DNA of 22,579 bases from UBA1146 sp963854815 (GCA_963854815.1 CAWLAN010000029.1:1-22579), one strand, 5' to 3'. Shown: positions 8,018-15,813, numbered from the stretch's first letter. Notes: generated by a model from the letters alone, not told the origin. Numbers and translations are program-made.

Positions 8018-8949
8018 AGTTATTGTCGATCCCGATGGTGCTGTCGATTCTGTTGTGCGGTTCTGTTTCGCTGGCCCAGGAAGACTCCGGTCCCCCGAAA
8101 CCTCCTCCTACCTTCATCGAGTTGACGTCGATCCAGGTCAAAAAGGTGAAAGAAGACTGGAAACTTCGGGTTGTCGGCAAAGCACCTGCCTTGCCGGCAA
8201 AGACCGTGATCGAGTTCGAGATCCGTTGGCGTACCAATATCATTTTCGCCTTTCTTGTGGTACTCGATGGGTCGCGACGCATCGATCAGGAGATCGATTT
8301 GAAAGATCTGAAAGGCGCGATCAGCGGACTGCAATTGCGTTCCGAGATTCGTCCTCGCAGTCAACCACGGGAAGTGCAAATCGCTCTGGAGAAAGAGCCG
8401 AAGAAGTACCCGATGGAGACCGCACCCTGGAAGCAGTCCTTCTGGAAGAATAAGTTCGATCTGGGAAACGCATCGGAAATCGCAAAAGGGACATCTCAGG
8501 CCAAGGAGTTCTTTCGGGTGCGGATTCGAGATGTTCTGAAGATTCAACGTTCCTTCGAGGCTGATCGCGATGCTGCTATCGCCGGTTCTCGATTCCAGAA
8601 AAGTGGTAATTTCGATCCCAGGACCTGGCAGAATTACTGCGACAAGGAAGTTCGGAATCCGATTCGCAGGATCCAGTCGGAGATGAAGAAAAATCGCAAG
8701 ACGCTGACTATGTTGCCACACTCTCGCGATATGAAATATCTGGTCGAGATCGTCAATGCCGTTGCCAAGAGATCCTACGATCGGTCTCGAAGTCTCTATA
8801 CGGAACTGGGTTTGAAACCGGATCCCGATGACCTCAGTCCGGTCGGAATCGATATTAATTGTCGATCGACGAAACTCTCCAATCTGAAAAAGACTGTCGA
8901 GCGCCTGTGCGAGAGCCAGAAGATCGACATGGCGAAACTGTCCAGGTGA
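8014..8949 (+). CDS. Secreted protein of unknown family, second tandem paralogue
   Basis: The 311-residue product starts with a clean signal peptide (MKLLSIPMVLSILLCGSVSL, then AQ) with a probable cut after SLA. It aligns along its length with the preceding protein: a beta-rich opening with KAPALPAKTVIEFEIRWR, then APWKQSFW, FDPRTWQNYCDKEV and SRSLYTELGLKP. These correspond to APWTEFHFG, FDEKKWRDFMDKKV and SKKLYTAQGL in the neighbour. Divergence is high overall, so the duplication is old. It has two cysteines in the second half (NYCDKEV and NCRST) plus one in RLCES. The start overlaps the previous stop as ATGA (8014-8017), a sign of coupled translation and perhaps of fixed stoichiometry. No known enzyme motif is visible. 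Confidence 0.8.
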   Translation: MKLLSIPMVLSILLCGSVSLAQEDSGPPKPPPTFIELTSIQVKKVKEDWKLRVVGKAPALPAKTVIEFEIRWRTNIIFAFLVVLDGSRRIDQEIDLKDLKGAISGLQLRSEIRPRSQPREVQIALEKEPKKYPMETAPWKQSFWKNKFDLGNASEIAKGTSQAKEFFRVRIRDVLKIQRSFEADRDAAIAGSRFQKSGNFDPRTWQNYCDKEVRNPIRRIQSEMKKNRKTLTMLPHSRDMKYLVEIVNAVAKRSYDRSRSLYTELGLKPDPDDLSPVGIDINCRSTKLSNLKKTVERLCESQKIDMAKLSR

Positions 8950-9263
8950 TGGAAATCGTGCCGGACGAGGCGAAGTCATCCCGTATCTCTGCGCGTGAGG
9001 CAGCAAACCGATCAGTGCTTCTCAAGGTCAATCCCCCGGACTCTGACGGACATGAGGGGAATCGGACGGCGCCCGATTTCAACCCCGGGAGTCTCCAGGA
9101 TGAGTCCGGAGGGTTGGTGCCGCGCCTCGATGCGGGGCTCGATCATGGTCATCGCTTCGCGATGCTCGGGGCGATCTTCCGTCCGATGAGACAGTTCCTT
9201 CGGCGCACCATCGATCCGGTCGAACAGTCAGATCTCACTTCCACTTCCGAGTCGAGTGATTGA
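8949..9263 (+). CDS. Possible small coupled protein at end of the run
   Basis: An ATG at 8949 overlaps the previous stop as TGATG, the same arrangement seen after the GspK-like gene, and opens a frame of 104 residues. The predicted protein has no signal peptide or membrane helix. It is acidic and polar, with one short hydrophobic patch (RFAMLGAIF) next to a basic FLRRT segment, and it ends in a Ser/Thr-rich tail (TSTSESSD). No clear independent ribosome site is present, so translation would depend on coupling. It fills most of the interval before the convergent purD gene, which is otherwise empty. I do not recognise it, and it may be a chance frame. Confidence 0.4.
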   Translation: MEIVPDEAKSSRISAREAANRSVLLKVNPPDSDGHEGNRTAPDFNPGSLQDESGGLVPRLDAGLDHGHRFAMLGAIFRPMRQFLRRTIDPVEQSDLTSTSESSD

Positions 9264-9309
9264 TACGGCTGCTGGCATCGACGGTTGAAATCCCAATAGC
9301 GATAGAACT

Positions 9310-10617
9310 CTAGTTGCTCTCGATGGAAGTCGTTGGTTCGAGGCTCCCCGGGAAGGTGCCGATGTCAAATCGGTGAATTTTCCCATCGAAATGAATCATT
9401 GCCGCTTTGTCGTAGACGAGTTCTTTTGCTTCAGCCAGAGAATCTGCCAGGGCAGTGACTCCCAGTACCCGGCCGCCCGAGACGACACAATTGCCCTGGT
9501 CTGTGGCGCTGGTGCCAGCGTGAAAGACCTGAATCTCGTCATCGATGGAACTGTAGATTTCTCCTTCGATGAGCTGGCCCTTGCGCGGTGCCGCGGGGTA
9601 GCCATCGGATGCCAGTACCAGGCACAGCGCCGGACGCTCATCCCACGTGACCGATGCTCCGGACGGGCCATCACCGGCGGTCGCTTCGAGGATGTCGGCG
9701 AAATCACTCTGCATACGCATCAGGACCGGTTGTGTTTCCGGGTCTCCGAGTCGACAGTTGTACTCCAGGACTCGTGGTCCAGCCGGGGTCCACATCAGGC
9801 CGAAATAGAGCACGCCTGAGTAGTCGACTCCATCTGCGATGAGCCCCTCGAGGGTCGGTTCGATGATCTCGGTGCGGATTCGAGCAAGTTCATCCGGTCC
9901 AACGATGTTTCCGGGGCAGAAGGCGCCCATCCCTCCGGTGTTGGCACCGAGATTGCCATCGAGCAGAGGTTTGTGATCCTGAGCCGGAGGCAGTATCAAG
10001 GCGTCGGTTCCACGGACCACTGCAAGTATCGAGACCTCGGGCCCGAAAAGTCTTTGCTCGATCACCACGATCTTGCCGCTTTCGCCGAAGGATTCTCCCG
10101 ACAGCATCGCCGCTGCGGCTGCTTGCGCCTGGGCTCGATCGTCACAGACGATGACACCCTTGCCGGCGGCGAGACCACTGGCCTTGACCACGACCTTCTC
10201 GGGCAGATCATCGAGTGCAGGATCCAGTTCTTCGATGCAATTGATGGTGCGGTGTGCCGCGGTCGGGATCCTATGCCGTGCCATGAAGTCCTTGGAGTGC
10301 GCCTTGGAACCCTCGAGGCGGGCAGCGATCGCGCCCGGACCGAAACAGGCGATCCCTGCGTCTCGGACCAGGTCAGCAACACCTGCTACCAGGGGTGCCT
10401 CGGGTCCGACCACCACGTGATCGACGTTTTCTACCTTGCAGCGTTGGATGAAGGAGTCCGGAGAGGCGATCGGATCGGTATCTCTCCAGCAAGTCGCGAT
10501 CTTGTCGATGCCAGGATTGCCCGGACAGGCGATGATTTGCTCGACGCGTGTAGATCGTGCCAGTTGCCAGCAGATGGCGTGCTCGCGACCGCCAGAACCG
10601 ATGACGACGACCTTCAT
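9310..10617 (-). CDS. purD: Phosphoribosylamine--glycine ligase (GAR synthetase)
   Basis: PurD joins glycine to phosphoribosylamine with ATP, the second step of purine synthesis, in the cytoplasm. The 435-residue length matches the family (E. coli about 429). Visible landmarks are GSGGREHA at residues 7-14, GPEAPLVAGV at 71-80, the ATP-grasp lysine segment VVVKASGLAAGKGV at 142-155, and QDHKPLLDGNLGANTGGMGA at 213-232. The metal-binding EYNCRLGDPETQ at 285-296 is a small variant of the common EFNCRFGDPETQ. The ATG at 10617 is chosen because AGGAGGT lies four bases upstream (10622-10628). This start overlaps the stop of the UbiA-family gene as ATGA. It is the last gene of the minus-strand operon and converges on the recA run. 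Confidence 0.97.
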   Translation of the reverse strand: MKVVVIGSGGREHAICWQLARSTRVEQIIACPGNPGIDKIATCWRDTDPIASPDSFIQRCKVENVDHVVVGPEAPLVAGVADLVRDAGIACFGPGAIAARLEGSKAHSKDFMARHRIPTAAHRTINCIEELDPALDDLPEKVVVKASGLAAGKGVIVCDDRAQAQAAAAAMLSGESFGESGKIVVIEQRLFGPEVSILAVVRGTDALILPPAQDHKPLLDGNLGANTGGMGAFCPGNIVGPDELARIRTEIIEPTLEGLIADGVDYSGVLYFGLMWTPAGPRVLEYNCRLGDPETQPVLMRMQSDFADILEATAGDGPSGASVTWDERPALCLVLASDGYPAAPRKGQLIEGEIYSSIDDEIQVFHAGTSATDQGNCVVSGGRVLGVTALADSLAEAKELVYDKAAMIHFDGKIHRFDIGTFPGSLEPTTSIESN

Positions 10618-11477
10618 TGCGACCTCCTCGAAGATGGATCCGGGTTCCCCAACAACGTCCATGGACGCAACATGATCCAGGTCAGCACGATGAGGGCAGG
10701 AACCAGCAGTTGAGGGTAGGTAACGACTGCACGCAGATCAACCAGTGGTAGCGCAGTCAGCATCCCGAAAGTGCAAGCGGATGCTGATCGTTTGCCGCTG
10801 GGGAATCCGACCACCAGCAGCCAGCTGAGCAAGATCACCGTGAGGGAGATGTTTTCCACCTCGGGTGCGCGTAGCAGGCCATAGGAAAACACCACAACCA
10901 GACACACCAGCAGGAAGCGCAGTTTCAGCGAACGAGACCTCCCACGTTCTTCCTCCTGCGAAAAGTGGGTGACAGCCGCGGTGAAGAGACCGATCACGAG
11001 GGCGTGTGACAGCACCAGGGAATCGGTAGCGGCCCCGGCACAGGCGGCTCCCACCAGCACGATGGACGTTCGGACTGCTCCCATCGCCAGCGGTCCCAGG
11101 AGAGGAACCTCCTTGACGACAAGATCGTACAGAGCGACGAACACGATCGCTGCCGCCGCAAAGATCCGAGACTCTTGTGGCATCCAGATCAACCCTGAGA
11201 CGACGACCATGAACAGCAGGATCAGTGCCCTTCGAGCGGCCCTCGTCGAGATCTTTCCTGAAGGGATCGGTCGTTCGGGCGAGGTGACTGAATCTCGCTT
11301 TCTGTCGGCGTAGTCGTTGAGTCCCATCCCCAGCATGTAGAGGGCCAGGGTCCAGGTCAGCAGCATCACCCAGAGGCGAGCATCCAGCGTCCAACCTGCC
11401 AGCGCTGCTCCTGCGATGACATTCGACAATGCTGTCGGAGCGAGTCGGAGGCGGAAAAAACGGAGCCAGTGCGTCAC
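10614..11477 (-). CDS. UbiA-family membrane prenyltransferase
   Basis: This 287-residue, strongly hydrophobic protein has about eight membrane segments. It carries the first UbiA signature NDYADRKRD at residues 54-62, followed by SPERPIPSGKIS, which binds Mg-diphosphate. The second site is YDLVVKEVPLLGPL at about 117-130. It has only one Asp where classical UbiA has DxxxD, a variation also seen in SCO3242/EboC-like members. The family transfers isoprenoid chains to aromatic or other acceptors in the membrane; the acceptor here is unknown. The start is GTG, overlapping the rseP stop as GTGA, and the stop overlaps the purD start. Being downstream of dxr, which makes isoprenoid precursors, is functionally suggestive. 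No menaquinone or ubiquinone genes are adjacent. Confidence 0.85.
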   Translation of the reverse strand: MTHWLRFFRLRLAPTALSNVIAGAALAGWTLDARLWVMLLTWTLALYMLGMGLNDYADRKRDSVTSPERPIPSGKISTRAARRALILLFMVVVSGLIWMPQESRIFAAAAIVFVALYDLVVKEVPLLGPLAMGAVRTSIVLVGAACAGAATDSLVLSHALVIGLFTAAVTHFSQEEERGRSRSLKLRFLLVCLVVVFSYGLLRAPEVENISLTVILLSWLLVVGFPSGKRSASACTFGMLTALPLVDLRAVVTYPQLLVPALIVLTWIMLRPWTLLGNPDPSSRRSQ

Positions 11478-13534
11478 CAGAGTCGAAGCAGATCGTTATA
11501 GGTGACAAACAGTGCCAGCGAAATCAGCAGAAAGAACGCGACAAGATGTGCGTAATGCTGGATCTTCTCGGGAACCGGTCGACCTCGAATTCCTTCGATG
11601 GTGAGAAAGAAGATGTGTCCGCCATCGAGAATGGGGAAGGGAAGCAGGTTGAAGATCCCCAGGTTGATGCTGATGAGAGCCAGCAAGAAGAACAGGTTGC
11701 CGAATCCAACCTCGGAAACCTTCCGTCCAAGATCGATGATTCCGACTGGCCCATTGAGATTTTTGCCGTGAACATCTCCTGTGAAAAGTGCTCTCAAGGT
11801 CAGAAAGATGCGGCCTCCCCAGATCCACGACTGTCGTCCGCCCTGGATCACAGCGTCACCGACAGCGAGTTGCTCGGTGAACTGATCCGCTGCCATGGCG
11901 ATGCCGAGAGGTTGGCCGAGAGTGACCGGTGCCAGTTCTACCTCGTCGGTAGACCCTGAGGGATCGATGAAGGAGATGGCGATCGTTCCCTCGGAACCGA
12001 TGATGGCAGCGGAGAGATCCTCCCACCGTTCGATCTTGATGCCGTTCACTTCTCGGATGATCGATCCTGCCGTCATCGCGGAAGCGTGTGCCGGAGAGCC
12101 AGGAACGGTGCGACCGATTCGCGCCGGGTTGCCGAGAATGACATCGAGAGTCAAATCTTCCTCGGTGATGACGGATTGGATCGGATGCGGTTGTCGTGGA
12201 TTACACCACTCGACTGAAGTCCCTGCGGGGATTTCCTCATCGATGTAGTCGTCGGCACCGATGTTCCGGTTTCCCACCCTGATCAGTTCCGCTCCGATGG
12301 GGATCTCGAGAGTCTGGGTTCCTTTCCCGACCTTGACGACTGTGCGAACGCCGGACCCGATGATCAGTGATTCTCCGAGCATCCGGCGTAGATCCTCGCT
12401 GCCCACTCGACGCTTCTCTCCCAGACGATTGATGAGGATCAACTCGACATCGCGGTCTCCGGCGAATCGCCCGATGGTGATGAGATCGAGCACCTCGATC
12501 ATCTGGCTGGTCTGTCCCTCGGCCTCGATGGAAACGATCTCTTCGCCGACCTGAAAAGATTCGCTGGCCTGTGAACCCGGTTGCACTGCCTGTACCGTTC
12601 GCATCCGGGGAATCACACCGATCTCCCGGGAACTGCCATCCTCTGGCGGGGAGAGTTCGATGGTGGCGACCAGCATTTCTTCTTCGCGTAGGATCTCCAG
12701 GCTCAGATTGCCACGGGCGGTCGATCTTCTCAGTACCGAGAGGCTCTGCAACATGCGGTCAGCAGTGATTCCCCTGGCACTGACCGCTATCAGATCTTGC
12801 GATGGAATCGAGACGCGCACTCTGGTCAGTCGATCGCCTATCTGTATGCCGACCTCGTCAGCGAGACTGCCTTCTTTGACCAGAGCGATTCGATCGGAGA
12901 TCGCCGGCTGAATGCCGATCCGATACCTTCCTGCGACGGCATCCCACAGCGGATCAATGTCGATTTCGACGACCGACTGTTCCCGTTCGATGGTGAGAGC
13001 CACCGGCTGAGATCCACCGGCAAGGGCGATGGCGGTGGCGACGTTGGAATAATCACTCCAGAATTCGCCGTTGACTGCTGTGATCAGGTCACCGGAGCGG
13101 ACACCCGCGTTCCATGCAGGTCCCATCGCGACCGCATTGCCGACTATTGCGGTCTGTTGTTTGACTCCGACGCTGTAGGCGAGAATGAACAGCAAGAATC
13201 CGAAGATCAGATTCATCGTGGCTCCGGCCACCAGGATCAGAAGTCGCGAAGGAATCGATTTCTTGTGGAACTCGTCACTCGAGTCGGTTCTCGGATCGCC
13301 CGGTTCTTCTCCTGCCATCTTGACGTAGCCACCCAGAGGGACCAGGCCGATGACGTACTCGGTTTCTCCATAGGTGAACGCCAGCAGTCGTGCACGCCAG
13401 CCAAAGATGGTCGGCTGGAATCCCACGGCGAAGGTATCGACGCGGACGCCGACAAACTTCGCTGCCAGGAAGTGGCCGAGTTCGTGCACGAAGATGAGGA
13501 AGCCAATCCCGAGGATTGCCAGAATGATGTTCAA
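11474..13534 (-). CDS. rseP: RseP-type site-2 membrane metalloprotease with expanded PDZ region
   Basis: This is an intramembrane zinc protease that cleaves membrane-anchored substrates such as anti-sigma factors or signal-peptide remnants. From TTG 13534 it has 686 residues. HELGH lies at residues 17-21 in the first helix, PLGGYVKM follows near 70, and the third zinc ligand is in NLLPFPILDGG at about 629-639. E. coli RseP has about 450 residues and two PDZ domains. Here the middle holds about four PDZ-like repeats, seen as AWNAGVRSGDLITAVNG, ADEVGIQIGDRLTRV, PGSQASESFQVGEEIVSIE and PGSPAHASAMTAGSIIREVNG. TTG 13534 is preferred over TTG 13543 because CAGGAG ends nine bases upstream. It also makes a TTGA overlap with the dxr stop. 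Confidence 0.93.
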   Translation of the reverse strand: MNIILAILGIGFLIFVHELGHFLAAKFVGVRVDTFAVGFQPTIFGWRARLLAFTYGETEYVIGLVPLGGYVKMAGEEPGDPRTDSSDEFHKKSIPSRLLILVAGATMNLIFGFLLFILAYSVGVKQQTAIVGNAVAMGPAWNAGVRSGDLITAVNGEFWSDYSNVATAIALAGGSQPVALTIEREQSVVEIDIDPLWDAVAGRYRIGIQPAISDRIALVKEGSLADEVGIQIGDRLTRVRVSIPSQDLIAVSARGITADRMLQSLSVLRRSTARGNLSLEILREEEMLVATIELSPPEDGSSREIGVIPRMRTVQAVQPGSQASESFQVGEEIVSIEAEGQTSQMIEVLDLITIGRFAGDRDVELILINRLGEKRRVGSEDLRRMLGESLIIGSGVRTVVKVGKGTQTLEIPIGAELIRVGNRNIGADDYIDEEIPAGTSVEWCNPRQPHPIQSVITEEDLTLDVILGNPARIGRTVPGSPAHASAMTAGSIIREVNGIKIERWEDLSAAIIGSEGTIAISFIDPSGSTDEVELAPVTLGQPLGIAMAADQFTEQLAVGDAVIQGGRQSWIWGGRIFLTLRALFTGDVHGKNLNGPVGIIDLGRKVSEVGFGNLFFLLALISINLGIFNLLPFPILDGGHIFFLTIEGIRGRPVPEKIQHYAHLVAFFLLISLALFVTYNDLLRLW

Positions 13535-14724
13535 AGTACCCAACTCCTGACTCGTTGGCGGGCTTCTTGATCCGCCTCGATGACCTGGTCGAGGTTTTCG
13601 ACCTGGACCGGAGAATGCTCTTCCAGGGCTCTCTCGACAAGATCGTATATCTTGTAGAATCCTACATCACCACGCAGGAATGCCGCGACTGCTTCTTCGT
13701 CCGCTGCGTTGAGAACTGCTCCTAGGGTCGTTCCGGGGTTCTCGACAACGACCGCCCCGATCTCGAGAGCAGGAAAGGTGTCCGCATCGATGGGCTCGAA
13801 GGTGAGTTCTCCGATCCCGACAAGATCGAGCGGTTGGAAGTTGCCCGGAGGTCTCTCTCCACGGTAGAGCGCATTTCGGATCGGAACCTTCATGTCGGGC
13901 TCGCTCAGTTGCGCCATGCAACTGCCATCCTGGAACTCGACGAGGGCATGGATGATCGATTGCGGATGGATGACCACTTCGATTCCTCCCGGCGGTAGGC
14001 CAAAGAGTTCCCGGGCTTCGATCAGTTCGAGGACCTTGTTGAACAGGGTCGCACTGTCGACGCTGATCCTGGAACCCATCTGCCAGGTCGGATGCTGGAG
14101 CGCTTGCTCGGGAGTCGCCCGCTCGATCTCTTCCCTTGGCAATCCGCGGAACGGCCCTCCCGAGGCGGTGAGGACGATTCGTTGGATGGCAGAATGATCC
14201 GAATCACCGATACATTGCAGGATCGCACCATGTTCCGAATCGACCGGAAGGATGCGTGCCCCTGTTTTTTCGGCGACCGATCTGAGTAATGGACCAGCCG
14301 TGACCAGTGACTCCTTGTTGGCCAGGGCCAGATCGATGCCAGCCTCCAGTGTCGAAAGGCTGGCACGGAGGCCTGCCGCTCCGGTGATTCCATTGAGCAC
14401 CAGGTCGAGATTCATCTCGCGGATGCACTGCAACTGGGCGGCCTCTCCGGCGAGCCATTGAGTTTGCTCGGTTGTTGCTGGCAGGGAGCCAGCGGGCAGA
14501 TCATCTTCGGGATCGATGACGACTATTCGTTCGGGACCGACAGCCTCGGCCTGTTCGAGCAGAGGTTCGAGGCGGTGACCCGCTGAGATCAATACCGGTT
14601 GAAGAACCCCGTTTGATTCTGCGACCACTTCGAGAGCCTGTTTGCCGATCGATCCGGTACTGCCGAGGACGGCGATCCTACGGTGATTGGATTTCGAGTT
14701 ATCGGGGCAAGTGGCGCGATTCAC
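13531..14724 (-). CDS. dxr: 1-deoxy-D-xylulose 5-phosphate reductoisomerase
   Basis: Dxr converts deoxyxylulose phosphate to methylerythritol phosphate with NADPH, the committed step of the MEP isoprenoid pathway. The 397-residue length equals E. coli Dxr (398). Seen in order are the NADPH loop GSTGSIG at 21-27, LANKESLV at 134-141 and the metal site VDSEHGAI, whose Asp162 and Glu164 correspond to E. coli Asp150 and Glu152. TASGGPFR at 186-193, HPTWQMG, and SATLFNKVLELIEA with Asn229, Lys230 and Glu233 follow. I chose GTG 14724 because GGAGAGAGG lies five bases upstream; a TTG at 14748 lies on the wrong side of that site. It is the first gene of the minus-strand operon. No clear promoter is seen in the 145 bases shared with the divergent lgt. 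Confidence 0.97.
   Translation of the reverse strand: MNRATCPDNSKSNHRRIAVLGSTGSIGKQALEVVAESNGVLQPVLISAGHRLEPLLEQAEAVGPERIVVIDPEDDLPAGSLPATTEQTQWLAGEAAQLQCIREMNLDLVLNGITGAAGLRASLSTLEAGIDLALANKESLVTAGPLLRSVAEKTGARILPVDSEHGAILQCIGDSDHSAIQRIVLTASGGPFRGLPREEIERATPEQALQHPTWQMGSRISVDSATLFNKVLELIEARELFGLPPGGIEVVIHPQSIIHALVEFQDGSCMAQLSEPDMKVPIRNALYRGERPPGNFQPLDLVGIGELTFEPIDADTFPALEIGAVVVENPGTTLGAVLNAADEEAVAAFLRGDVGFYKIYDLVERALEEHSPVQVENLDQVIEADQEARQRVRSWVL
13544..13548 (-). promoter_or_regulatory. Ribosome-binding site AGGAG that decides the rseP start
   Basis: On the minus strand AGGAG directly touches a TTG at 13543 and stands nine bases before a second in-frame TTG at 13534. Only the second has a workable spacing, and it also gives the four-base TTGA overlap that matches the other junctions of this operon. 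Confidence 0.6.
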
Positions 14725-14858
14725 CGTGACCTCTCTCCAGTGCCTCAAGGGTACCGGAAGGAGGTCCCCGGGTGCATGGTCCTTTCGAGCTTGTCTCGAG
14801 CGGACGCTCTTGCGATCGCTTCTTGATGCGCCAGGAAACCTGGGTTAGGCAGAGGGAA

Positions 14859-14864
14859 AGGAGG
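14859..14864 (+). promoter_or_regulatory. Ribosome-binding site AGGAGG that points to a CTG start for lgt
   Basis: AGGAGG (within AAAGGAGG) stands five bases before CTG 14870 and seventeen bases before TTG 14882. An in-frame stop at 14846-14848 rules out any earlier start, and no ATG or GTG lies in frame between. Confidence 0.55.
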
Positions 14865-14869
14865 CGCCC

Positions 14870-15724
14870 CTGTACCGCGAGTTGTTTCGGATTCCGACAC
14901 CATTCGGCGATTTTCCAGTATTCGGTTACGGCGTGATGGTGCTACTCGGGGTTCTGGGAGCGGTGATGGTGCTTCGAGCTGGGGCCAGACGAAGCCAGGT
15001 CGATCCCGATCGGCTGACCGATCTTGCGGTATTGCTGGTGCTGTTCGGGGTCATCGGCGGCAGGGTCTGGTACCTGATCCAGTATCGACACGAGGTCTAT
15101 TCGACCGGCGACTGGCTGGAAACCTTCCGGCTCTGGAGGGGTGGCCTGGTCCTCTATGGAGCCATCGCCGGCGGCTTGATCGCGCTGGCCTGGTTGCAGC
15201 GCAAGCAACGATATGGACCCTGGCGTGCGCTGCTCGATCTGATCGCACCCGCCCTGGCCCTGGGCATCGCATTTGGCCGTCTTGGCTGCTATCTGAACGG
15301 TTGCTGCTGGGGGGAGGTGTGTGCCGCCGACTGGCCGCTGGCAGCAGTATTTCCGCCAGGGAGCCCTGCATCGATCTCCTATGGCGATGGGTCGGCGTCG
15401 AGCCCACCACTGTATCCGACCCAGCTCTACTCGGCGTGTCAGGGGCTGATTCTGGCCATCGTCTTGTGGCGGGCCGGGGCTCATCTGGGCCATCGACCAG
15501 GCCGGACCTTCGCTCTTTTTCTGGGCCTCTATGGTCCCGGAAGGGCCGTCATCGAGTTGATACGGGCTGATCACGGCGTCGGGCCTGGCCAGTGGACCAT
15601 TTCTCAACTGGCCTCAGTGGTGGCGCTGGCGGTGGCTCTGGCACTGTGGTTCCGGGCACCATACCGACAGCGTTCCAGCCCTTCGGAGCCGGCCTTGCCC
15701 GATGGGTCCGCCACGGGACCCTGA
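14870..15724 (+). CDS. lgt: Prolipoprotein diacylglyceryl transferase
   Basis: Lgt moves diacylglyceryl from phosphatidylglycerol to the lipobox cysteine of prelipoproteins in the inner membrane. The 284-residue polytopic product shows LFRIPTPFGDFPVFGYG at the N-terminus, GGRVWYLIQY, LWRGGLVLYGAIAGG, and the Lgt signature FGRLGCYLNGCCWG. The signature Arg corresponds to essential Arg143 of E. coli. PTQLYSACQG and a C-terminal GPGRAVIELIRADHG with the second conserved Arg follow. The position of E. coli His103 appears to be Tyr, a change seen in other lineages. A start at CTG 14870 best fits the ribosome site; the alternative is TTG 14882, four residues shorter. It is divergent from dxr and reads towards the rRNA operon, separated from the rRNA promoter by about 60 bases. 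Confidence 0.92.
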   Translation: MYRELFRIPTPFGDFPVFGYGVMVLLGVLGAVMVLRAGARRSQVDPDRLTDLAVLLVLFGVIGGRVWYLIQYRHEVYSTGDWLETFRLWRGGLVLYGAIAGGLIALAWLQRKQRYGPWRALLDLIAPALALGIAFGRLGCYLNGCCWGEVCAADWPLAAVFPPGSPASISYGDGSASSPPLYPTQLYSACQGLILAIVLWRAGAHLGHRPGRTFALFLGLYGPGRAVIELIRADHGVGPGQWTISQLASVVALAVALALWFRAPYRQRSSPSEPALPDGSATGP

Positions 15725-15785
15725 TATTTGTTCCAACTCCGGAATTGCACTTGGGTTGGAAATGTCCGAAAATCTCGTAACCCAG

Positions 15786-15813
15786 TTGACGTGCGGGGAT
15801 AGATCTGTAAGAT
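15786..15813 (+). promoter_or_regulatory. Likely sigma70-type promoter of the rRNA operon
   Basis: TTGACG at 15786-15791 and TAAGAT at 15808-15813 are separated by 16 bases, with five of six and four of six matches to the consensus hexamers. The bases after the -10 are C/T-rich, as in rRNA promoters under stringent control. The AAAATC stretch upstream could act as a weak UP element. No start site can be verified from sequence. Confidence 0.5.

Noticed and set aside
11474..13570. Long plus-strand open frames opposite rseP
   Set aside because: They are antisense shadows of a clearly identified gene, with no ribosome sites and no recognisable motifs.
15731..15761. Inverted repeat TTCCAAC/GTTGGAA after lgt as a terminator
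   Set aside because: The loop is 17 bases long and no T run follows. It could be an operator near the rRNA promoter, but one copy is not enough to claim it.
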